From Clostridium weizhouense (lineage in GTDB: Bacteria > Bacillota > Clostridia > Clostridiales > Clostridiaceae): a stretch of 64,000 bases of DNA. A program made the position numbers and the translations under genes. Below the pieces are notes generated by a model. That model saw only the letters and a list, made by a program, of their open reading frames with translations, had not been told where the DNA came from and did not search any database. Of the stretch, positions 17,827-25,437 are shown one piece after another. The stretch is taken from assembly GCF_019431045.1 (NCBI RefSeq), contig NZ_JAHXPT010000008.1:62001-126000 (forward strand), in the 5' to 3' direction. Numbering within the stretch: the stretch's first letter is position 1; each line of letters begins with the position of its first letter.

Positions 17827-18573
17827 ATGTTTACAGAAGAAAGATATAATATAATCCTTCAAGAATTAAATTCAAAGGGGATAATTGCAGTTGCAGATTT
17901 AGTTAAAATATTAAATGCATCTGAATCAACAATAAGGAGAGACTTAAATATTCTTCATAATAAAGGCCTTTTAAAAAAAATTCATGGTGGTGCAATTTTA
18001 AATGGAGAAAGAGCTTCTAAACATGATTATATGGTTAATATTAGAAAGTCACTTAATATAAATGAAAAATTTGAAATTGCTAAATATGCAGCATCATTAA
18101 TTAAAAATGGAGATATGATTTATTTAGATGCAGGAACTACAACAGGAGAATTAATAGAATTTATAAAAGAAAGAGAAATAACAGTTGTCACTAATGCAAT
18201 AGTTCACGCAAAGAAGCTTTTAGAAAAAAATATAAAAACTTTTATATTAGGGGGAGAATTAAAAGCTACAACAGAAGCAGTTGTAGGTCCAATAACAGTT
18301 GAAGATCTTAAAAAATATAATTTTTCAAAAGGATTTTTTGGAACAAATGGTATAAGTAATGAAAAAGGGTATACAACCCCAGATGTAAATGAGGCAATGG
18401 TAAAAGCGGAAGCGATAAAAAGATGCAATGAAGCGTTTATTTTAGCAGATGAATCAAAATTAGAACAAGTCAGTTTTATAACTTTTGGAGAAATAAAAGA
18501 TGCAGTAATAATAACTAATAAAATAAATATTAAATATGATACTAATGTAATAGAGGTGAATAAAAATGATTAA
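17827..18573 (+). CDS. fruR: DeoR-family regulator of the fructose operon
   Basis: 248 residues from ATG 17827; two upstream in-frame GTGs overlap or abut the GGAG ribosome-binding site and are rejected. N-terminal winged helix (MFTEERYNIILQELNSKG, SESTIRRDLNILHNKGLLKKIHGGA) and a DeoR C-terminal sensor domain of ribose-isomerase fold (MIYLDAGTTTGELIEF, TNAIVHAKKL, GFFGTNGIS, LADESKLEQVSF). It should repress fru and respond to a phosphorylated sugar, probably fructose-1-phosphate. The 3' end overlaps fruK by eight bases. Confidence 0.88.
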   Translation: MFTEERYNIILQELNSKGIIAVADLVKILNASESTIRRDLNILHNKGLLKKIHGGAILNGERASKHDYMVNIRKSLNINEKFEIAKYAASLIKNGDMIYLDAGTTTGELIEFIKEREITVVTNAIVHAKKLLEKNIKTFILGGELKATTEAVVGPITVEDLKKYNFSKGFFGTNGISNEKGYTTPDVNEAMVKAEAIKRCNEAFILADESKLEQVSFITFGEIKDAVIITNKINIKYDTNVIEVNKND

Positions 18574-19468
18574 TACAATAACTCTTAATCCATCTTTGGA
18601 TTATATATTAAAAGTTGATAAGTTTAATATAGATTCATTAAATAGAAGTGAAAAAGAACAAATATATGCTGGAGGAAAAGGAATTAATGTTTCTATAGTA
18701 CTGAATAACTTAGGAGTAGAGAATACAGCTTTAGGATATGTTGCAGGATTTACTGGTGATGAAATAGTAAAACAAGTAAAAGAACATGGAGTAAATTGTG
18801 ATTTTATAAAATTAGAAGAAGGATTATCTAGGATAAACGTAAAGCTTAAAAGTTTAGGAGAAACAGAAATAAATGGTTCTGGTCCTCAAATTACAAGTGA
18901 AAACTTAGAAAATCTATATGAAAAGCTTTCATATTTAAAACAAGGTGATTATTTAATACTATCTGGAAGTATTCCAAAAGGTGTACCAGATGATATTTAT
19001 GAAAACATAATGAATAGACTTTTAAATAAAAAAGTTGAATTTATAGTAGATGCAACGAAAGATTTACTTTTAAAAGTATTAAAATATAAACCATTTTTAA
19101 TAAAACCAAATCATCATGAATTAGCAGAAATGTTTAATGTAGAATTAAAAAATGATAAAGATATAATTATATATGGAAAGAAACTTCAAGAAATGGGAGC
19201 TAAAAATGTACTTATTTCAATGGCTGGTGATGGAGCTATATTATTACCTGAAAATGGAGAACCAGTAAAAAGAGAAGTGCCAAAAGGAATACTTAAAAAC
19301 TCAGTTGGTGCAGGTGACTCAATGGTAGCAGGATTCTTGGCAGGTTATATAAAAAACAATGATATACAGGAAGCTTTCAAAATGGGAATTGCAACTGGTA
19401 GTGCAAGTGCATTCTCAGAAGAACTAGCAACAAAAGAAGAAGTTGAAAATTTATTAACTCAAATATAA
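18566..19468 (+). CDS. fruK: 1-phosphofructokinase
   Basis: 300 residues of the PfkB family: MINTITLNPSLDYILKVDKF, substrate motif YAGGKGINVSIVLNNLG, and C-terminal signature KNSVGAGDSMVAGFLAGYI with the catalytic Asp. It phosphorylates fructose-1-phosphate, made by the adjacent PTS permease, to fructose-1,6-bisphosphate. The start lies inside fruR and the stop is 19 bases before fruA, so the three genes form one operon. A tagatose-6-phosphate kinase (LacC) is the alternative, but the neighbours make FruK most likely. Confidence 0.92.
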   Translation: MINTITLNPSLDYILKVDKFNIDSLNRSEKEQIYAGGKGINVSIVLNNLGVENTALGYVAGFTGDEIVKQVKEHGVNCDFIKLEEGLSRINVKLKSLGETEINGSGPQITSENLENLYEKLSYLKQGDYLILSGSIPKGVPDDIYENIMNRLLNKKVEFIVDATKDLLLKVLKYKPFLIKPNHHELAEMFNVELKNDKDIIIYGKKLQEMGAKNVLISMAGDGAILLPENGEPVKREVPKGILKNSVGAGDSMVAGFLAGYIKNNDIQEAFKMGIATGSASAFSEELATKEEVENLLTQI

Positions 19469-19487
19469 GGATATGGAGGGAAGAAGA

Positions 19488-21422
19488 ATGAAAATTGTTG
19501 ACTTATTAAAAAAACAAGGTATCAATTTAGACTTTAATCCTAATTCAAAAGAAGACTGTATAAATCAATTAGTAGATTTAATGGACAAAACAGAAAATTT
19601 AAATAATAAGGAAGAATATAAAAAAGCTATAATAGCTAGAGAAGAACAAAGTACAACAGGTATTGGAGATGGTATTGCTATACCACATGGAAAAACTAGG
19701 GCTGTAAAAAGAGCATCTCTTGCAGCGGCTGTATGTAAAGATGGGGTTGACTATGATTCTTTAGATGGACAAGTAGCAAAATTATTTTTTATGATTGCAG
19801 TACCAGATAATAGTGATAATCTACATTTGGAAGTTTTGGCAAGATTATCAACTATATTAATGGATGAAGAATTTAAAGAAAGTTTAATAAATTGTACAGA
19901 TAAAGATACATTCTTGAGTTTGATTGATAAAAAAGAAGATGAAAAATTCCCAACTGAATCTAATAAAGTTAACCCCTCTTCAAATAATGAAGGATATAGA
20001 GTTTTAGCAGTAACTGCATGTCCTACAGGAATAGCTCATACATACATGGCAGCAGAAAGTCTTGAAAATAAAGGTAAGGAAATGGGTGTTACAATAAAGG
20101 TTGAAACAAATGGTTCTGGAGGAGCTAAAAATGTTTTAACTAAACAAGAAATTCAAAATGCTGAGTGTATAATTATTGCAGCTGACAAAAATGTTGAAAT
20201 GGGTAGATTTGATGGTAAAAGAGTAATTAAAACAAAAGTTGCAAATGGAATACATAAAGCAGAAGAATTAATTACAGAAGCCATAAGTGGAAAAGCACTT
20301 GTGTATAATCATGATGTAAGCAGTAATACATCAGATGAAAATATAGAAAATGAAAGTATTGGACGTCAAATTTATAAACATCTTATGAATGGTGTATCTC
20401 ATATGTTACCATTTGTAATAGGTGGGGGTATATTAATAGCATTAGCATTCCTTTTTGACACATATGATGCTGTAAATCCTAGTAATTTTGGTTCGGGAAC
20501 ACCTATTGCAGCATTTTTAATGAATATTGGTAAGAGTGCATTTGGTTTTATGTTACCAGTGCTTGCTGGATTTATTGCAATGAGCATAGGGGATAGACCG
20601 GCTTTAGCAGTTGGATTTGTTGGTGGAGCGATTGCAAATTCAGGACTTACATTTGCAAATGCATTTGATAAAGAGATTCCAATGGTTAGTTCAGGATTTT
20701 TAGGAGCATTACTTGCTGGATTTATTGCAGGGTATTTAGTTGTTGGACTTAAAAAATTACTTGATAAGTTACCAGATAGTTTAGAAGGATTAAAACCAGT
20801 ACTACTATATCCGTTAATAGGAATATTCTTAATAGGACTTATAATAGCATATATAAATCCTGCTATGGGAATAATAAATGAAGCTATTACTAACGGTCTT
20901 AATTCAATGGGTGGTACTAGTAAAATTTTATTAGGAATAATCCTAGGAGCTATGATGTCAGTTGATATGGGTGGCCCTGTTAATAAAGCAGCATATGTAT
21001 TTGGTACAGCATCACTTGCAAGTGGAAATTATGAAATAATGGCGGCAGTTATGGCAGCAGGTATGGTTCCACCACTTGCAATTGCATTAAGTACAACTTT
21101 CTTTAAAAATAGATATACACAAAGAGAAAGACAATCAGGTATTACAAATTATATAATGGGATTATCATTCATTACAGAAGGTGCAATTCCATTCGCAGCA
21201 GCAGATCCATTAAGAGTATTACCAGCATGTATAGTTGGATCAGCAATAACAGGTGGACTTTCAATGTTCTTTAATTGTGCTCTAAGAGCACCACATGGTG
21301 GATTATTTGTAATAGGGATTATAGATAATAAACTTGGATATATTGCAGCGATTTTAGTAGGTGCAATAGTAGGTATGATAATCCTTTCTATATTAAAGAA
21401 ACCACTTGAAAAAACTAAATAA
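19488..21422 (+). CDS. fruA: PTS fructose transporter, fused EIIABC
   Basis: 644 residues from the ATG at 19488; the in-frame ATG at 19473 lies in the GGAGGG site. Domains: EIIA (about 1-148; phosphorylated His in GIAIPHGK), EIIB (about 168-265; phosphocysteine in VTACPTGIAHTYMAAE), and EIIC (about 290-640; GVSHMLPFVIGGGILIALAF, with eight or more membrane segments). It takes up fructose with phosphorylation at C1. This is the standard fused form of clostridia and bacilli. It is the last gene of fruRKA, with a strong terminator after it. Confidence 0.94.
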   Translation: MKIVDLLKKQGINLDFNPNSKEDCINQLVDLMDKTENLNNKEEYKKAIIAREEQSTTGIGDGIAIPHGKTRAVKRASLAAAVCKDGVDYDSLDGQVAKLFFMIAVPDNSDNLHLEVLARLSTILMDEEFKESLINCTDKDTFLSLIDKKEDEKFPTESNKVNPSSNNEGYRVLAVTACPTGIAHTYMAAESLENKGKEMGVTIKVETNGSGGAKNVLTKQEIQNAECIIIAADKNVEMGRFDGKRVIKTKVANGIHKAEELITEAISGKALVYNHDVSSNTSDENIENESIGRQIYKHLMNGVSHMLPFVIGGGILIALAFLFDTYDAVNPSNFGSGTPIAAFLMNIGKSAFGFMLPVLAGFIAMSIGDRPALAVGFVGGAIANSGLTFANAFDKEIPMVSSGFLGALLAGFIAGYLVVGLKKLLDKLPDSLEGLKPVLLYPLIGIFLIGLIIAYINPAMGIINEAITNGLNSMGGTSKILLGIILGAMMSVDMGGPVNKAAYVFGTASLASGNYEIMAAVMAAGMVPPLAIALSTTFFKNRYTQRERQSGITNYIMGLSFITEGAIPFAAADPLRVLPACIVGSAITGGLSMFFNCALRAPHGGLFVIGIIDNKLGYIAAILVGAIVGMIILSILKKPLEKTK

Positions 21423-21435
21423 GGCATATTAATAT

Positions 21436-21477
21436 AAAAAGATAGAAATATTTTAAATTATATTTCTATCTTTTTTA
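21436..21477. terminator. Terminator after fruA (bidirectional in form)
   Basis: AAAGATAGAAATA with TATTTCTATCTTT, with an A run before and a T run after; it lies between convergent fruA and the TtcA-like gene. Confidence 0.85.
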
Positions 21478-21508
21478 TGTATATGTTATTGAGAATTATT
21501 TTATTCGC

Positions 21509-21524
21509 TATGTTTTAAAACATA
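21509..21524. repeat. 16-bp palindrome TATGTTTTAAAACATA, copy 1
   Basis: A perfect palindrome directly before the stop of the minus-strand TtcA-like gene. The identical 16-mer occurs at 54298-54313 in another convergent gap, and a one-mismatch version at 40778-40793. Confidence 0.5.
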
Positions 21525-21525
21525 T

Positions 21526-22245
21526 CTATTTTATTAAATTTTTATCCCATATGAACAGTTGATCAGAGTTATTTAAACATCCAAAAAGATTTTTCTTTAA
21601 ATTAGGAATTTTATTATTAAGATCTTTAATTAAAATTTTAATATCTTCTCTTTTGGTTTTTCCGTCAGCAGGACATGGATTTTTTATAACAGGATAATTA
21701 TACTTTTTAGTAATATTTTTAATAGATTCTTCTGTTATATAAACCATAGGTCTAATAAGAGTCAAATTATTTTTATCCATAATAGTTTTAGGAGAAAAAC
21801 AATTTATTCTTCCTTCATAAAACATTGAAAGCATAAGGGTTTCTAAAGCATCATCTTTATGATGTCCAAGAGCAACTTTATTACATCCTAATTTTTCAGC
21901 ATTATCATTTAAAGCACCTCTTCTAAGATTTGCACAAAGAGAACAAGGATTTTTTTCTTTTCTTATATCAAATACAATCTTTTTTATTTCAGTTTGTATT
22001 TCATAAAATGGGACATTTAATTCTTCACATAAAGTGTGTAAAGGAGAATTATCAACTTCACCTGGATTCAATGTTATTGCTATAAGTTCAAATTTTTGAG
22101 GTGAGAAATTCTTATATGAGTTTAAAAGATGGAGTAGAGTTAAGCTGTCTTTACCACCTGAAAGACCAACAGCAATTTTATCTCCATCTTGAATTAAATC
22201 AAAATCGTTTATAGCTTGACGCATTTTACTAAGAAGTTTTTGCAT
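21526..22245 (-). CDS. TtcA-like tRNA 2-thiocytidine synthetase (PP-loop ATPase)
   Basis: 239 residues. The PP-loop is SGGKDSLTLLHLL near residue 30. The 4Fe-4S ligands of the TtcA group fit CSLCANLRRGALN (about residues 93-105) plus the single cysteine of KNPCPADGKTKRE. TtcA thiolates C32 of some tRNAs using an adenylated intermediate and the FeS cluster. It is monocistronic and convergent with fruA. A TtuA-type or other group II thiolase cannot be excluded, since clostridia have several paralogues. Confidence 0.82.
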   Translation of the reverse strand: MQKLLSKMRQAINDFDLIQDGDKIAVGLSGGKDSLTLLHLLNSYKNFSPQKFELIAITLNPGEVDNSPLHTLCEELNVPFYEIQTEIKKIVFDIRKEKNPCSLCANLRRGALNDNAEKLGCNKVALGHHKDDALETLMLSMFYEGRINCFSPKTIMDKNNLTLIRPMVYITEESIKNITKKYNYPVIKNPCPADGKTKREDIKILIKDLNNKIPNLKKNLFGCLNNSDQLFIWDKNLIK

Positions 22246-22602
22246 TTAGTATATCTATCCTCCGAATATCATTAATTTATTAATATCATAACATTAATAT
22301 TGACATAAAAATCTGTAAGATGTCAACATGAGTGAATGTATAACTGAAGAATTCTATTTAATTATATATTTTTTACATAAACTATTTTAAGGGATTTATG
22401 GGATTAATTAAAAAGTCTATATAATTTTAGTCGATAATAAATTTATACAAAATAAGTATTATTAGTTTAGAATAATATGGAAATATAAATGTGAAAATAA
22501 TCATAAAATGAAAGAAAATGAAATATAATGTAAAATAATGTTGACAAATTTACTAAAATTATGTCATTATAATAATGATTTACATAAGTAGGAGGGGTAA
22601 AA
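22246..22602. other. Divergent intergenic region
   Basis: 357 bases of AT-rich DNA between the TtcA-like gene and the unknown anchored protein. A TTGACA at 22541 could be the -35 of the latter, with CATTAT 18 bases later, but this is weak. Nothing else stands out. Confidence 0.5.
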
Positions 22603-23169
22603 ATGAAGAACATAATTAAAAAGATAATACCAATATGCATAATAGGGGTAGTATGTTTAATTGGTTTTCCAGCTTTAAAAGGGGACAAAGATATACCATT
22701 AGCTGAAATGGAAGGAATAAAAATAGAAGTTGGTAAAACAACAGTTAAAGAAGTATTAGATAAAGGTTTTACAATAAAAGATTCTGAAATATATGAACCT
22801 GTAAAAAGCATTCCAGGAAATAAATACACTTTAAGTATAGCTTCTTTTGAAAAAGACGGAAAGGAATATGGAAGTTTTTCAGTTGCTAACACAAGTGCAG
22901 TGGAAAAGAATATAGAAGACTGTTTAATCACATCTATTACATATTATTATACACATGATAGCTATTATCAAGATGCAAGTGTTAAAGGGATAGTACCTAA
23001 AGATTTAACCTTAGAACAATTAAAGGAAAAGCTAGGAACTCCAGATGATGAATATGATGATGAAATAGTTTATAGATCAGAAAGTAAAAAGTATACTTCA
23101 AGATTTGGTTTTGATAAAGATGGTAAATTAACAAAATCAAAAGTCGAAGTAGATGAACACTCATTATAG
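22603..23169 (+). CDS. Unrecognised membrane-anchored or secreted protein
   Basis: 188 residues with a single N-terminal hydrophobic segment (about 6-26) and no lipobox cysteine, so it is either anchored by an uncleaved signal or secreted. The rest is charged and mixed alpha/beta. Phrases such as IEVGKTTVKEVLDKGF and LTLEQLKEKLGTPDDEYDDE resemble the short repeat units seen in SmpA/BLIP-like extracellular modules, in which a lead helix is followed by a G-x-P turn, but this is a visual impression. Good AGGAGGGG ribosome-binding site; monocistronic, with a terminator. Confidence 0.7.
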   Translation: MKNIIKKIIPICIIGVVCLIGFPALKGDKDIPLAEMEGIKIEVGKTTVKEVLDKGFTIKDSEIYEPVKSIPGNKYTLSIASFEKDGKEYGSFSVANTSAVEKNIEDCLITSITYYYTHDSYYQDASVKGIVPKDLTLEQLKEKLGTPDDEYDDEIVYRSESKKYTSRFGFDKDGKLTKSKVEVDEHSL

Positions 23170-23175
23170 AAAACA

Positions 23176-23223
23176 AAAATAAGCTAGTTTAGATAGAAAG
23201 TAGTCTAAATTAGCTTATTTTTT
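23176..23223. terminator. Bidirectional terminator
   Basis: AATAAGCTAGTTTAGA and TCTAAATTAGCTTATT pair over 16 bases (one G-T), with A and T runs outside. It serves the unknown gene and the convergent YdcZ pair. Confidence 0.85.
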
Positions 23224-23257
23224 ATAATATTATTTATTAACTAGCATATTAAATTAT

Positions 23258-23746
23258 TTATATATGTATTCTATTATCTATTTCATTAGTTATAATTTCG
23301 TTATCATCTTGTTTTTTATCTATAAATAAATTATAAGAGAGCCCAGCTAATACTAAAAATCCTCCAATTACTTTACCTATAGATAAGATATTTAAAGTAA
23401 AATAATCAATAATTATAGCTAAGAATAGTTGTCCTATAAAAATAAGCAATGTTAAGTAGAAAGCAGATATCTTTGGGGTAATATAATTTGATAGTATAAT
23501 TATTACTATACCTAATAATCCACCTAAGTAAGCCCACCAAGGAATCGATTTAAAATTTATTGTTAAAATATTAATTCTTTCATTACTTAAAATTAGAAAA
23601 ATAAATGAGAATAATAATCCAACAATAAAATTGATAACTGTACCTTGGAATGTTCCAATTTTATCTGCTAAGTTTGAATTTATAATTCGAGCAATTACGA
23701 TAGATACTCCAGCTAAAAATGCTGATATTAAAGATATAAAAAACAT
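23258..23746 (-). CDS. YdcZ/DUF606 family small DMT transporter, second of a pair
   Basis: 162 residues with five hydrophobic segments and a charged C-terminal tail. The N-terminus (SLISAFLAGVSIVIARIINSNLADKIGTFQGTVINFIVG) is typical DUF606 (YdcZ). It starts 12 bases after the partner gene's stop, with AAGGAGG in that gap, so both are expressed together, presumably as a heterodimeric exporter or importer of unknown substrate. A Crp/Fnr-type regulator is encoded divergently. Confidence 0.85.
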   Translation of the reverse strand: MFFISLISAFLAGVSIVIARIINSNLADKIGTFQGTVINFIVGLLFSFIFLILSNERINILTINFKSIPWWAYLGGLLGIVIIILSNYITPKISAFYLTLLIFIGQLFLAIIIDYFTLNILSIGKVIGGFLVLAGLSYNLFIDKKQDDNEIITNEIDNRIHI

Positions 23747-23758
23747 GCATCTTCCTCC

Positions 23759-24181
23759 TTAAAAAATAGTCATTATAAATATCCCTAAAACAATAAATGT
23801 TAAGCCAATAGATTTTTTCTTATTAAATTTGGATTTCTTCATCTCTAATAATCCAAAATGGTCTATTATAATTGATGCTATAGATTGTCCAAGTAATGCT
23901 AATGAGATTGGAATTGATGCACCAAGTATTTCATAACTGAAATTATTAAAAATAACAGTAAAAACTCCTATAGCTCCAGCACTATACAAATATAAAGAAA
24001 GTCCTTTTTTAAATTTCATTTTTGATTTAGTTATTAAAAGAACAAATAAAATGCCTAAAAGGCCGACAATATGAATTATTACTGTTGAAGTGTAATTACC
24101 AGATATTTTAGATAATGTTCCATTAAACATTACCATTATAGTTATTAAAGCACCTATAAAGGCAGAAAGTAAATTATTCAT
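23759..24181 (-). CDS. YdcZ/DUF606 family small DMT transporter, first of a pair
   Basis: 140 residues, five hydrophobic segments. MNNLLSAFIGALITIMVMFNGTLSKISGNYTSTVIIHIVGLLG carries the DUF606 pattern, and SLALLGQSIASIIIDHFG matches the second half of the family. Smaller and slightly shorter at the C-terminus than its partner, consistent with two unequal subunits. Its 5' leader contains the 24.2-kb structured repeat, whose end lies only 24 bases before the ATG and just before the ribosome-binding site AAAGGAGT. Confidence 0.85.
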   Translation of the reverse strand: MNNLLSAFIGALITIMVMFNGTLSKISGNYTSTVIIHIVGLLGILFVLLITKSKMKFKKGLSLYLYSAGAIGVFTVIFNNFSYEILGASIPISLALLGQSIASIIIDHFGLLEMKKSKFNKKKSIGLTFIVLGIFIMTIF

Positions 24182-24205
24182 ATAAACTAATTACTCCTTT
24201 GCAAA

Positions 24206-24390
24206 ATATATAAGTTCCAATAAAATTTGTTTATTAATATAAATCTTAAAAGGTTAATAAATGATGTGATTCAGCGCTTTAGTAAGGAACTTATATAGAA
24301 AAATTTATGATATATGTTTCTAACTAGATATTGTTAAATAAAAATATAATTTACTGCAAGAAATTGTAAATATATTAACTTAATTAGAAG
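24206..24390 (-). repeat. Structured repeat, copy 1 (long form)
   Basis: Hairpin A, 24206-24297 (92 bp), is bounded by ATATATAAGTTCC and GGAACTTATATA. Hairpin B follows: TTCTAACTA (24318-24326) with TAATTAGAA (24381-24389) around an inner ATTTAC/GTAAAT pair. The same arrangement, with related sequence, occurs at 28242-28441. Read on the minus strand it forms most of the 5' leader of the YdcZ pair. Confidence 0.75.
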
Positions 24391-24422
24391 ATATATATTA
24401 AATTTAATTTAACACAAAATAC

Positions 24423-24460
24423 TTATAAATAGTTATGACATATGTCATAACTATTTATAA
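24423..24460. promoter_or_regulatory. Perfect 38-bp palindrome, probable operator of the YeiL-like regulator
   Basis: The left half TTATAAATAGTTATGACAT is followed directly by its exact reverse complement. The core TATGACATATGTCATA fits a two-fold-symmetric site for a Crp/Fnr dimer. It lies 107 bases before the regulator's chosen start and 242 bases before the divergent transporter. It lacks the T run of a terminator. Confidence 0.6.
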
Positions 24461-24566
24461 TCTGTTAATATATTATTAAGTTATTATTGCTATTAAACAA
24501 AGTTTGCTTAATATTAAGTATAGAAAGTTGATTGGAAGAATGATTAAAATAAATAAGATTAAAGTA

Positions 24567-25229
24567 ATGGATGAATATATTAAAAAATTTAACATTGATA
24601 AACTTTTTGTTAGTGATATGAAACCGTTTATGGAACTGTTTCTGTTTAAAAGAAATGAATATATATGTAAAGAGGGTGAAAAAAATAAATATATATTTTT
24701 TATTTTAAAAGGTAAGGCAAAAGTATATATAACTTTAAGCAATGGAAAATCTCTTCTTAACTGTTTTTATAGTGACTTTGCTATTGTTGGAGATATAGAA
24801 TTAATAGATTTAAAAAATCCAGCTACAAATGTGCAAGCTATAGAAGATACTTATTGCATAGGTATTAGTTTAGATAATGCGAGAGAAAAATTAATTAATG
24901 ATATTAAATTTTTAAGATATCTATGTAATTCATTAGGTGAAAAGTTAAATGATTTTTCTAAAAATAGTTCTATAAATTTACTTTATCCACTTGAAAATAG
25001 ATTAGCAAGTTATATATATGTTACAGGGGAAAGGTCTAAAAATGGTCAGTTAATAAAATTTAATGAAAATTTAACTCAAATAGCAGAGCTTTTAGGAACC
25101 AGCTATAGACATTTGCTTAGAACATTAAAATCATTTTTAATGAGAGAAATTTTAATTAAAAGAGGAGAGTACTTTGAAGTAATAGATTTACCTAAATTGA
25201 AGGAACTTGCTTCAGATTTATATAAATAA
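24567..25229 (+). CDS. YeiL-like Crp/Fnr family transcriptional regulator
   Basis: 220 residues from ATG 24567, which gives the about 219-residue length of Escherichia coli YeiL; in-frame starts at 24504 and 24540 would add 21 or 9 residues, and none has a strong ribosome-binding site. The cyclic-nucleotide-binding-like barrel (LFKRNEYICKEGEKNKYIFF, IVGDIELIDLKNPATNVQAIED) is followed by a C-terminal HTH (NLTQIAELLGTSYRHLLRTLKSF). The GTSYRHLLR recognition helix is YeiL-like as I recall it. The divergent YdcZ pair is its likely target. No N-terminal FeS cysteines are seen, so it is not a classical Fnr. Confidence 0.85.
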   Translation: MDEYIKKFNIDKLFVSDMKPFMELFLFKRNEYICKEGEKNKYIFFILKGKAKVYITLSNGKSLLNCFYSDFAIVGDIELIDLKNPATNVQAIEDTYCIGISLDNAREKLINDIKFLRYLCNSLGEKLNDFSKNSSINLLYPLENRLASYIYVTGERSKNGQLIKFNENLTQIAELLGTSYRHLLRTLKSFLMREILIKRGEYFEVIDLPKLKELASDLYK

Positions 25230-25292
25230 GCAGTTAGTTTTTAATTTATGAGTTGAAGTCTAATATTTAGCTTCTTATCTAAAACATAGTAA

Positions 25293-25341
25293 AATAGAGA
25301 AATATCTCAATAAATATAATTTTTTGAGATATTAAACTCTA
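25293..25341. terminator. Bidirectional terminator between the regulator and the first c-di-GMP gene
   Basis: AATATCTCAA and TTGAGATATT form the inner stem, with outer ATAGAG/CTCTAT, between convergent genes. Confidence 0.7.
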
Positions 25342-25437
25342 TAATTTACTATTAAAAAAATAATTTATTTTAAAAAGAAGTATTTAAAAGGTTTTAGATA
25401 AAAGAATGTTATCTTGATAATTAAATTTAGATTTAAA

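Larger units (their letters stand above)
24182..24503. other. Regulatory region of the YdcZ pair and the YeiL-like regulator
   Basis: 322 bases holding structured repeat copy 1 (24206-24390) and a perfect 38-bp palindrome (24423-24460). No open frame. Confidence 0.75.

Noticed and set aside
22467-22931. 154-residue minus-strand frame opposite the anchored protein gene
   Set aside because: It is antisense to a gene with a good ribosome-binding site and has no site of its own; its hydrophobic composition is a shadow effect.
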